The notes under the pieces are model-generated. The model did not search any database and had not been told where the DNA came from. It saw only the letters and a list, made by a program, of their open reading frames with translations. From Novosphingobium sp. UBA6722 (GTDB taxonomy: Bacteria; Pseudomonadota; Alphaproteobacteria; Sphingomonadales; Sphingomonadaceae), in contig DKII01000040.1 in assembly GCA_002454125.1 (NCBI GenBank), forward strand, positions 4,851-18,557: a stretch of 13,707 nucleotides of DNA, read 5' to 3'. Positions within the stretch are counted from its first letter, which is position 1. The number at the start of each line of letters is the position of its first letter. Positions 6,259 to 12,699 of the stretch are shown piece after piece. The translations under genes and the position numbers were made by a program.

Positions 6259-6645
6259 TTTTGAAGCCGCGACGTTATTTTGCAAAGCGGGGGGCGGCAC
6301 AAGAGCGTGGTCAGCATTTTCCTACACGCCAAACCCCTGCTACATTCGCGGCGGCTCTTTCTAATCGTCGATCCCCGTGTGTACGCGCCGCTGCAAGGTT
6401 CATGCGTTAAGTGAACCATGCTCTGCGCGCGTGTTTTATCAACTAACTCGCGCCGACTCGGCGTTTTGCCGTTACCGCAATGCGCGCAAAAGCTTGCCTT
6501 TGCGCCGACTCCTTGCTAACGGCGCCCCACTTCGAGCCGGTCCTGTTCGGATTCGGCGCAGTTTTTCGTTGCTTTCCGTCAGGTGCAACCCCGCAACAAG
6601 ATTCGCGTGGGGCTCTGTCCTTTCGTTTGTGAGGTGTGTCGGTTT
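6259..6645 (+). promoter_or_regulatory. 387-base non-coding stretch: probable rpsU promoter and long leader
   Basis: No convincing gene lies here. A possible -10 (TACATT, 6341-6346, four of six consensus bases) has only a weak -35 upstream (TTTTCC, 6317-6322). If used, it would give rpsU a leader of roughly 295 bases. The stretch contains an inverted repeat (6397-6417), three copies of GCGCCGA(A/C)TC in mixed orientation (6450, 6502 and, reversed, 6550), and a small hairpin 5' of the ribosome-binding site (CCCCGC 6589-6594 with GCG-T-GGGG 6605-6612). GAGG at 6631-6634 is the likely rpsU ribosome-binding site. An sRNA gene is an alternative explanation for the structure. Confidence 0.4.
6397..6417. 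repeat. Inverted repeat in the rpsU upstream region
   Basis: GGTTCA (6397-6402) and TGAACC (6412-6417) are perfect 6-base arms with a 9-base spacer. It could be a hairpin in a leader RNA or a protein-binding site. No T-run follows, so it is not a terminator. Confidence 0.35.
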
Positions 6646-6852
6646 ATGCAAATTCTCGTCCGCGACAACAATGTCGAACAGGCTCTGCGCGCGCTTAAGA
6701 AGAAGCTGCAGCGTGAGGGCGTGTACCGCGAGATGAAGCTGCGCCGTCACTTCGAAAAGCCCTCGGAAAAGCGCGCCCGTGAAAAGGCCGCCGCTGTCCG
6801 CCGCGCCCGCAAGATGGAGCGCAAGCGGATGGAGCGTGACGGCGTCAAGTAA
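6646..6852 (+). CDS. rpsU: 30S ribosomal protein bS21
   Basis: A 68-residue, very basic protein with the canonical bS21 sequence: MQILVRDNNVEQALRALKKK at the N-terminus, then LQREGVYREMKLRRHFEKPS and an Arg/Lys-rich helical tail ending RKMERKRMERDGVK. bS21 is a small-subunit protein near the anti-Shine-Dalgarno region and is needed for efficient initiation. A longer open frame extends upstream to 6583, but the family starts at the ATG at 6646, preceded by GAGG eleven bases earlier. An intrinsic terminator follows 29 bases after the stop. Codon use and GC return here to the level of the housekeeping genes, marking the right boundary of the anomalous segment. Confidence 0.96.
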   Translation: MQILVRDNNVEQALRALKKKLQREGVYREMKLRRHFEKPSEKRAREKAAAVRRARKMERKRMERDGVK

Positions 6853-6881
6853 GCTTGCGCGCGTTTTGCCGATAAGCCATG

Positions 6882-6913
6882 AGGGCGCGGAGCAATCCGC
6901 GCCCTTCGCTTTT
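6882..6913 (+). terminator. Intrinsic terminator after rpsU
   Basis: AGGGCGCGGA (6882-6891) pairs perfectly with TCCGCGCCCT (6896-6905) around a GCAA tetraloop, followed by TCGCTTTT (6906-6913). A GC-rich 10-bp stem plus T-tract is a classic Rho-independent terminator. It probably ends or attenuates the rpsU transcript before the FKBP gene, which starts 23 bases later. Confidence 0.85.
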
Positions 6914-6936
6914 GGCGCATAGCAGGAAGAGACTTC

Positions 6937-7512
6937 ATGACCGAGATCACCCGCGTTCCGCTGCAACCGATCGCCAAGGGCGCGCTGGGCAAGCTGTGGC
7001 TGGGCGTGGCCGCGGCGGCGCTGGCAGCTGGCGGCCTGGCCTGGGCCACCCTGCCCAAGGGCGTCGATGTCGATGTGATCAAGGCCGGCACCGGCCCTTC
7101 GCCGACGGTCGCCGACGTGGTCCAGATCAACTACAAGGGCATGCTGGAAAACGGCAAGGTGTTCGACCAGGCCGAACGCGCGGTCTTCCCGGTTGAAGGC
7201 GTGATCCCGGGCTTCACCCAGGCGCTCGAAAAGATGCAGAAGGGCGGCAAGTACAAGGTCGAGATCCCGGCCGAGCTGGCCTATGGCGACAAGGAACAGC
7301 GCAACCCGCAGACCGGCACGGTCGAGATTCCGGCCAATTCGGACCTGGTGTTCGAGATCGAGCTGCTCGACTTCAAGAGCCGGGCAGAGGTTGAGGCCCA
7401 GATGCGGATGATGCAGCAGCTGCAGCAGCAGATGCAGGCCCAGGGCGGCGGCGCGGCCAAGGGCGCTCCGCAGGGCGGGCCGCAGGGCGGCATGCCGCCC
7501 CAGCCGCAATAA
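6937..7512 (+). CDS. FKBP-type peptidyl-prolyl cis-trans isomerase, membrane-anchored
   Basis: A 191-residue protein. An N-terminal hydrophobic segment (about 19-39) after a short basic stretch acts as an uncleaved anchor or signal, placing the catalytic domain in the periplasm. The FKBP domain spans about 48-146, with the active-site blocks VQINYKG (Tyr66), KVFDQ (Phe76-Asp77), VEGVIPGFTQAL (86-97), PAELAYGD (111-118) and IPANSDLVFEIELL (131-144). These enzymes speed proline isomerisation in folding proteins. The tail from 147 is unusual: a Met/Gln-rich helix (about 152-168) and then a Gly/Pro/Gln-rich low-complexity end. AGGAAGAG lies 5 bases before the ATG. The gene sits between rpsU and gatC, an arrangement I associate with sphingomonads. 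Confidence 0.92.
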   Translation: MTEITRVPLQPIAKGALGKLWLGVAAAALAAGGLAWATLPKGVDVDVIKAGTGPSPTVADVVQINYKGMLENGKVFDQAERAVFPVEGVIPGFTQALEKMQKGGKYKVEIPAELAYGDKEQRNPQTGTVEIPANSDLVFEIELLDFKSRAEVEAQMRMMQQLQQQMQAQGGGAAKGAPQGGPQGGMPPQPQ

Positions 7513-7525
7513 GCACCTGCCTTGA

Positions 7526-7556
7526 AGCGCGCGCTGGCCGATGCTAGCGCGCTGGC
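7526..7556 (+). repeat. GCGCGCTGGC direct repeat / GC hairpin upstream of gatC
   Basis: GCGCGCTGGC occurs at 7529-7538 and again at 7547-7556. The same stretch can also pair AGCGCGC (7526-7532) with GCGCGCT (7547-7553) around a 14-base loop. It lies in the 70-base gap between the FKBP gene and gatC. No T-run follows, so it is not a standard terminator; a GC-rich leader hairpin or chance in GC-rich DNA are the options. Confidence 0.4.
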
Positions 7557-7582
7557 AACCAATTCTAACCTAAGGGAACGCC

Positions 7583-7885
7583 ATGTCGGTCGATACCGCT
7601 ACCGTGGCCAAGATCGCCGCGCTGGCCCGGATCAAGCTGTCCGAGGGTGAAGTTGCGGCGATGGTGCCGGAACTGAACGGAATTCTCGCCTGGGTCGAAC
7701 AGCTCGGCGAAGTCGACGTGACCGGCGTCGAGCCGATGACCGCGGTGATCGAAAACAAGCAGCGGCTGCGCGATGACGTGGTCAACGCCGATCCGCTGAC
7801 CGGCGGTGACAACCGCGATGCCGTCCTTGCCAATGCCCCGGCGGCCGAACACGGTTTCTTCGGCGTGCCCAAGGTGATCGAATAA
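7583..7885 (+). CDS. gatC: Asp-tRNA(Asn)/Glu-tRNA(Gln) amidotransferase subunit C
   Basis: A 100-residue protein, usual for GatC. Family features are the N-terminal VAKIAALARIKLSEGEV, the central ELNGILAWVEQLGEVDVTGVEPM and the C-terminal LRDDVV...AVLANAP...HGFFGVPKVIE. GatC wraps around GatA and GatB and stabilises the complex. AAGGGA (7572-7577) precedes the ATG by five bases. It begins the gatC-gatA operon; one base separates its stop from the gatA start. Confidence 0.96.
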   Translation: MSVDTATVAKIAALARIKLSEGEVAAMVPELNGILAWVEQLGEVDVTGVEPMTAVIENKQRLRDDVVNADPLTGGDNRDAVLANAPAAEHGFFGVPKVIE

Positions 7886-7886
7886 A

Positions 7887-9374
7887 ATGACCGACCTGAC
7901 CGAACTGGGCGTCGCGGCGATCCGCGACGGTGTCGCCAAGGGTGATTTCACCGCGGTTGAAGTGGCCGAGGCGTTCAACGCCAATGTCGCCGCCGCGCAG
8001 GAAGCGCTCAACGCCTTCATCGTCGCCACGCCGGAAAAGGCGCTGGAAGCGGCGCGGGCCACCGATGCCAAGCGTGCCAAGGGTGAGCCGCTGGGCAAGA
8101 TGGGCGGCGTGCCGATCGGCATGAAGGACTTGTTCGCCACCAAGGGCGTGCAGACCACGGCCGCCAGCCACATCCTCGAAGGCTTCACGCCCGAGTATGA
8201 AAGCACCGTCTCCCAGAAGCTGTGGGATGCCGGCGCGGGCATGCTGGGCAAGCTCAACCTTGACCAGTTCGCGATGGGCTCGTCGAACGAGACGTCCTAT
8301 TTCGGCAATGTCATCTCGCCCTGGCGCCGCAAGGACGGCGGCAATGCCGCGCTCGCGCCGGGTGGCTCATCGGGCGGCAGTTCGGCCGCGGTTTCGGCCC
8401 GGCTTGCCCCTGCTGCGACCGGTACGGACACCGGCGGCTCGATCCGCCAGCCGGCCGCCTTCACCGGCATTTCGGGCATCAAGCCGACCTACGGCCGCTG
8501 CTCGCGCTGGGGCATCGTTGCCTTTGCTTCGTCGCTCGACCAGGCCGGGCCGATGGCCCGCGATGTGCGTGATTGCGCAATCATGCTCGAAGCCATGGCC
8601 GGGTTCGATCCGAAGGATTCGACCAGCCTCGACATGCCAGTACCCGCATGGGAAGCCGGCCTCTCGGGCGACCTCACGGGCAAGAAGGTCGGCATCCCGC
8701 GCGAATACCGCATGGACGGGATGGACGCCGATGTCGCCGCCAGCTGGGATGCCGGGATCGCCTGGCTGAAGGACGCGGGCGCCGAAATAGTCGACGTCTC
8801 GCTGCCGCACACCAAGTATGCCCTGCCGGCCTACTACATCATCGCCCCGGCCGAAGCCTCGTCGAACCTCGCGCGCTATGATGGCGTGCGTTACGGCCTG
8901 CGCGACCTGCCCGATGGCGCCGGCCTGCAGGACATGTACGCCGCCACCCGCGCCGCCGGCTTCGGGGCAGAGGTCAAGCGCCGCATCCTGATCGGCACCT
9001 ATGTGCTCTCGGCCGGATTCTATGACGCCTATTACACCCAGGCGCAGAAGGTCCGCACCCTGATCGCGCAGGACTTCAAGAACGCCTTCACCCTGTGCGA
9101 CGTGATCCTGGCGCCGACCGCGCCGACCGCCGCCTTCGGCCTGGGCGAGAAGAGCGACGATCCGTTGAGCATGTACCTCAACGACGTCTTCGCCGTCCCG
9201 GCGAGCCTCGCTGGCCTTCCCGCCATGTCGGTCCCGGCCGGGCTCAACCGCGAAGGCCTCCCGCTTGGCCTGCAGATCGTCGGCAAGCCGTTTGACGAGC
9301 AGGGCGTCCTCAACGCCGGCCTCGCGATCGAACAACGCGCCGCCTTCAGCGCCAAGCCGGAGAAGTGGTGGTAA
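7887..9374 (+). CDS. gatA: Asp-tRNA(Asn)/Glu-tRNA(Gln) amidotransferase subunit A
   Basis: A 495-residue cytoplasmic amidase that releases ammonia from glutamine for transamidation on GatB. The amidase-signature catalytic triad is complete: Lys80 (PIGMKD), cis-Ser161 (GGSSGGSS) and nucleophile Ser185 (DTGGSIRQPA). The 24-residue spacing of the two serines matches characterised GatA proteins. Full length and uninterrupted, ending SAKPEKWW. Alphaproteobacteria generally lack glutaminyl-tRNA synthetase, so this complex is expected to be essential for Gln-tRNA. The end overlaps the possible start of the downstream acyltransferase, and a perfect hairpin lies ten bases past the stop. Confidence 0.97.
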   Translation: MTDLTELGVAAIRDGVAKGDFTAVEVAEAFNANVAAAQEALNAFIVATPEKALEAARATDAKRAKGEPLGKMGGVPIGMKDLFATKGVQTTAASHILEGFTPEYESTVSQKLWDAGAGMLGKLNLDQFAMGSSNETSYFGNVISPWRRKDGGNAALAPGGSSGGSSAAVSARLAPAATGTDTGGSIRQPAAFTGISGIKPTYGRCSRWGIVAFASSLDQAGPMARDVRDCAIMLEAMAGFDPKDSTSLDMPVPAWEAGLSGDLTGKKVGIPREYRMDGMDADVAASWDAGIAWLKDAGAEIVDVSLPHTKYALPAYYIIAPAEASSNLARYDGVRYGLRDLPDGAGLQDMYAATRAAGFGAEVKRRILIGTYVLSAGFYDAYYTQAQKVRTLIAQDFKNAFTLCDVILAPTAPTAAFGLGEKSDDPLSMYLNDVFAVPASLAGLPAMSVPAGLNREGLPLGLQIVGKPFDEQGVLNAGLAIEQRAAFSAKPEKWW

Positions 9375-10522
9375 GCGCGCCGCCCGGTGGAGCGTCCACC
9401 GGGGTGCTGCGCTTTGCCGCGCTCGATGCGCTTAGGGGCGTCGCCGCACTGATTGTCGCGGCGCATCACCTGCACGGGCAGGGGCCGATCTTCGGCTCGG
9501 TCTTCTTCACGCGCGGCGGGCTGTTTGTTGACTTCTTCTTCGTGCTGTCAGGCTTCGTCATCGCCGCCGCCTATGGCGAGCGGCTCAGGGCCGGGTTCCC
9601 GGCGCTGCGGTTTCTCTGGATCCGGTTTGGACGGGTCTGGCCGGTCCATGCGGTGATGTTGCTGGCTTACCTGGCGATCGAACTGATCGTGCTGGTGAGC
9701 GGCAACGGTTCGCTCACCGGCCGCGCCGCCTTTGCGGCCGAGCGGCAGATCGGCGATCTGCTGGTCCAGGCTGCGCTGCTCCAGGCCTTTGTACCATCCG
9801 CGCTCTACACCTGGGTGGTGCAGAGCTGGTCGATTGCAATCGAAGTGCTGCTTTATCTGCTTGTCGCGTTCGGCTGGAAACTGGCGGGGCGATGGTGGTG
9901 GCAGGCCAGCCTTGGCGTGGCGCTGGCGGCCGGAGTTGCGCTGGCATCGGTCGGCGATGCCGAGCCGTTTACCGCGCATTTGCGGGGGCTGACTGGCTTC
10001 GGACTTGGGGCAGCCAGCTTTGTGCTTTGGCTGCGGGTTGGAGCGCAATCGCAATTGGTGCCCAGGTCTGCGGCCAGTCTGGCCGAAGCCATCGTTGCGC
10101 TTGCCATTGTCGGGCTTGTGGCCTTGCCGGCTGTGCCGGTGCCGCTGCTGGCCTACGATCTGCTGTTCGCCGCTGCCGTCCTGACCTTTGCCGCCGGACG
10201 CGGAGCACTGTCGCAATTGCTCCAATCGCGCGCGCTGCTCTTTGCCGGCGCGGTGTCCTATTCGCTCTACATGGTCCACGGGCTGGTCCAGAGCCTGTTC
10301 CTGAGCGGACTGGCATGGGCCGCGGGCCTGATCGGGATGGGCGACCGGTTCGTGACCGGTGCGGCTGCCAACCGGCCGGGCCTGCCGGCATCGGCAGGGC
10401 TGGGGGCTGACCTGGTCGGCCTGCTCGCCATGGCTGCCGCGCTGCTGGCGGCCTGGGCGATGTACCGGCTGGTCGAGGCACCCGCCCGGCAGTGGAGCCG
10501 CCGCCGTGCCGGGATGCTGTAA
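9368..10522 (+). CDS. Acyltransferase-3 (OatA/NodX-like) membrane protein
   Basis: A polytopic membrane protein of about 384 residues in the acyltransferase-3 family, whose members O-acylate cell-surface sugars, peptidoglycan or lipids. The N-terminus has the hallmark LDALRGVAALIVAAHHL with the putative active-site His near residue 34, then GGLFVDFFFVLSGFVIA, LWIRFGRVWPVH and a late helix block ending YRLVEAPARQWS; about ten helices are predicted. The start is uncertain: GTG at 9365 and 9368 overlap the gatA stop, and GTG 9404 lies just after the hairpin. GGAGA at 9359-9363 best serves 9368, my choice. It interrupts the usual gatA-gatB succession. Acceptor and acyl group are unknown; I see no obvious function shared with tRNA amidation. 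Confidence 0.85.
   Translation: MVSAPPGGASTGVLRFAALDALRGVAALIVAAHHLHGQGPIFGSVFFTRGGLFVDFFFVLSGFVIAAAYGERLRAGFPALRFLWIRFGRVWPVHAVMLLAYLAIELIVLVSGNGSLTGRAAFAAERQIGDLLVQAALLQAFVPSALYTWVVQSWSIAIEVLLYLLVAFGWKLAGRWWWQASLGVALAAGVALASVGDAEPFTAHLRGLTGFGLGAASFVLWLRVGAQSQLVPRSAASLAEAIVALAIVGLVALPAVPVPLLAYDLLFAAAVLTFAAGRGALSQLLQSRALLFAGAVSYSLYMVHGLVQSLFLSGLAWAAGLIGMGDRFVTGAAANRPGLPASAGLGADLVGLLAMAAALLAAWAMYRLVEAPARQWSRRRAGML
9384..9402 (+). promoter_or_regulatory. Perfect hairpin just after gatA
   Basis: CCGGTGGA (9384-9391), loop GCG, TCCACCGG (9395-9402): a perfect 8-bp stem ten bases after the gatA stop. No T-tract follows, so it is unlikely to terminate transcription. It covers the only GGTGGAG-like ribosome-binding site for the alternative acyltransferase start GTG 9404, and lies in the coding sequence if the earlier GTG is used. 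A role in RNA processing or in tuning downstream translation is possible. Confidence 0.5.
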
Positions 10523-10562
10523 CCCCTTTTCTTAGCGCCAAATGGGCCCTATCGGCACGGTC

Positions 10563-12056
10563 ATGAGCACTTATCGCATTCAGGGCGCCACGGGCGAATG
10601 GGAAGTCGTAATCGGGCTGGAAGTCCATGCCCAGGTTTCCTCGCAGGCCAAGCTGTTCTCCGGCGCCGCCACGGCATTCGGGGCTGAGCCCAACAGCCAG
10701 GTCAGCCTGGTCGATGCAGCCATGCCGGGCATGCTGCCGGTGCCGAACCGTGAGTGCATCCGTCAGGCTGTGCGCACCGGGATGGCGATCAATGCGCAGA
10801 TCAACAAGTGGTCGCGGTTTGACCGCAAGAACTACTTCTATGCCGATTTGCCGCAGGGCTACCAGATCAGCCAGCTTTATCACCCGATCGTGGGTGAGGG
10901 CGCGATCGAGGTGATCCTGGATGAGAAGGGCCCTGAAGGTTCGACCAAGACCATCGGGATCGAGCGGATCCACGTCGAGCAGGACGCGGGCAAGCTGATG
11001 CATGATCAGCACCCGACCATGTCCTATGTCGATCTCAATCGTTCGGGCGTGGCGCTGATGGAAATCGTCAGCCGTCCGGATATGCGCTCACCGGCCGAGG
11101 CTGGGGCCTATGTCGCCAAGCTGCGCCAGATCCTGCGCTATGTCGGCTCGTGCGATGGCAACATGGATCAGGGTTCGATGCGCGCCGACGTCAACGTTTC
11201 GGTGCGCCGTCCGGGCGAGCCGTTTGGCACCCGGACCGAGACCAAGAACGTCAACTCGGTCCGCTTTGTCATGGCGGTGGTCGAGCAGGAAGCGAAGCGT
11301 CAGGTCGGCGTGATCGAGGACGGCGGAGCGGTCGTCCAGGAAACCCGACTCTACGATCCGGACAAGAACGAAACCCGCTCGATGCGCAGCAAGGAAGATG
11401 CGCACGACTATCGTTATTTCCCCGATCCGGACCTGCTGCCGCTGGAACTCGACGATGCCTTCCTCGAGGAATGCCGCGCCAGCCTGCCCGAACTGCCGGA
11501 TGCCAAGCGCCACCGTTATGAAACGGCACTGGGCCTCTCGCCCTATGATGCCGCGCAGCTGACGCTGGAGGTGGAGACCTATCTGCAGTTCGAGGAAATG
11601 CTGGACGCCGTGGTCAAGGCCAGCGGCAAGGGGGAACACGATCTCGCCAAGCGTGTCGCCAACTGGCTGCTGTCGGAGCGCGCTGGTTTGCTGAAGAGCA
11701 TTCCGGAAGGCGCGGCGCATCCGAAGAACACCGTCGAGGCCAACACCGCGTTGATCATTGCCGCCAGCGAGGGCACGATCTCGGGCGGCAAGGCCAAGGA
11801 AATCTTCGCGGCCTACCTCACCAGTGACATCGACCTGGCGGCTGAAATCGACGCCAACAAGCAGACCAGCGATACCGGCGCGATCGAAGCAGCCATTGCC
11901 AAGATCCTGGCCGACAATGCCGACAAGGTGGCCGAATTCAAGGGTGGCAAGGAAGCGCTGTTCGGGTTCTTCGTGGGCCAGACGATGAAGGCGATGCAGG
12001 GCAAGGCCAACCCGCAGGTTGTCAACGAATTGCTGCGCAAGGCGCTTGCCAACTAG
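10563..12056 (+). CDS. gatB: Asp-tRNA(Asn)/Glu-tRNA(Gln) amidotransferase subunit B
   Basis: A 497-residue protein that activates the misacylated tRNA with ATP and joins ammonia delivered from GatA. Recognisable blocks are VVIGLEVHAQ (15-24), AAMPGMLPVPN (52-62), FDRKNYFYADLPQGYQIS (86-103), KLMHD...SYVDLNRSGVALMEIVSRPD (144-173), and HDYRYFPDPDLLPL (281-294), followed by the helical domain and the YqeY-like tRNA-binding tail ending NPQVVNELLRKALAN. The frame opens at ATG 10542, but the family begins near MSTYRIQGATGEWEVVIG, so I start at ATG 10563. Neither ATG has a strong ribosome-binding site; with 40 bases after the acyltransferase stop, read-through from the gatC-gatA transcript is likely. 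Confidence 0.95.
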   Translation: MSTYRIQGATGEWEVVIGLEVHAQVSSQAKLFSGAATAFGAEPNSQVSLVDAAMPGMLPVPNRECIRQAVRTGMAINAQINKWSRFDRKNYFYADLPQGYQISQLYHPIVGEGAIEVILDEKGPEGSTKTIGIERIHVEQDAGKLMHDQHPTMSYVDLNRSGVALMEIVSRPDMRSPAEAGAYVAKLRQILRYVGSCDGNMDQGSMRADVNVSVRRPGEPFGTRTETKNVNSVRFVMAVVEQEAKRQVGVIEDGGAVVQETRLYDPDKNETRSMRSKEDAHDYRYFPDPDLLPLELDDAFLEECRASLPELPDAKRHRYETALGLSPYDAAQLTLEVETYLQFEEMLDAVVKASGKGEHDLAKRVANWLLSERAGLLKSIPEGAAHPKNTVEANTALIIAASEGTISGGKAKEIFAAYLTSDIDLAAEIDANKQTSDTGAIEAAIAKILADNADKVAEFKGGKEALFGFFVGQTMKAMQGKANPQVVNELLRKALAN

Positions 12057-12108
12057 CTGACGGTGACGCAGAAATCTTCCGCCTGATGTCAGGGGGGAGG
12101 GGTTCAGA

Positions 12109-12699
12109 ATGCGAAGTGTTTCGCTGGTCACGGCGTTGTCCGTGGCGTGTGCGTCGATGCCGGTCACGGCGCAGGAGCAGGCCGCGCCGCAGGTCGTGCC
12201 CTATGAACTGCCCGATCCGGCCACGCTGACCATGCCCAAGCTGGACTTCACGCCGACCCCGGCGGACGAAGCTGATTTCGACAAATACTTCTACTTTCAC
12301 CGTGAGGGCACCGGCTTCGCCGAAGCCTATGCCGACATCCGCGAATGCGATGCCCTGGCCAGTGGCTCAAGCATCTATCTCGATGGCAGCGCGGCGATGG
12401 CAGGGGCAATGGCCAACTATGGCGTCCTGGCCGCAGGGATCGGTTCGGCAGTCGGCAGCCTGATTGCTGATGCGATCTTCGGTTCGGCCGCACGCCGTCA
12501 GCAGCGCCGCATTAACCTGCGCAACTGCATGCATTTCAAGGACTATCAGCGTTACGGCATTACCGGCGAGCTGTGGAAGGACTTCAACTTCGAGGAAGGC
12601 CACGGCCGCAAGAAGGAGGGTGAGCGCGACGACGCCCTTGAACTCCAGGCACTGGTGGCATCCGGGCCCAAGCCCAAGACGAAGGAGTTGGGGCTGTGA
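12109..12699 (+). CDS. Exported protein with glycine-zipper-like segment, function unknown
   Basis: A 196-residue protein with a signal peptide (1-21, ending PVTA or TAQ) and no lipobox Cys. An acidic, Pro-rich region (30-60) precedes a segment rich in small residues (about 95-127, AGAMANYGVLAAGIGSAVGSLIADAIFG) that resembles a glycine zipper, a motif often inserting in or lining membranes. Two cysteines, 80 (IRECDAL) and 140 (LRNCMHF), flank this segment and may form a periplasmic disulfide. The end is basic and charged. A strong purine-rich ribosome-binding site (about 12091-12101) precedes the ATG. It overlaps the next gene by four bases (GTGA), indicating a functional pair. I do not recognise a named family. 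Confidence 0.82.
   Translation: MRSVSLVTALSVACASMPVTAQEQAAPQVVPYELPDPATLTMPKLDFTPTPADEADFDKYFYFHREGTGFAEAYADIRECDALASGSSIYLDGSAAMAGAMANYGVLAAGIGSAVGSLIADAIFGSAARRQQRRINLRNCMHFKDYQRYGITGELWKDFNFEEGHGRKKEGERDDALELQALVASGPKPKTKELGL

Noticed and set aside
6451..6467. CGCCGACTCGGCG followed by TTTT as a terminator for the J-domain gene
   Set aside because: The palindrome has a one-base centre, leaving only about four pairs once a loop forms, and the T-run is just four bases; too weak to call.
6418..6519. 33-codon leader peptide starting at ATG 6418
   Set aside because: The peptide has no run of one amino acid and no convincing ribosome-binding site, so nothing supports attenuation by translation.
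6377..6736. 119-codon plus-strand open frame upstream of and overlapping rpsU
   Set aside because: It has no recognisable domain or good ribosome-binding site and runs into rpsU out of frame; Cys/Arg/Ser-rich translation is typical of a non-coding GC-rich frame.
6472..7509. 345-codon minus-strand open frame opposite rpsU and the FKBP gene
   Set aside because: It is antisense to two well-supported genes and its translation (His/Leu/Ala-rich, no domain) is the usual mirror of high-GC coding DNA.
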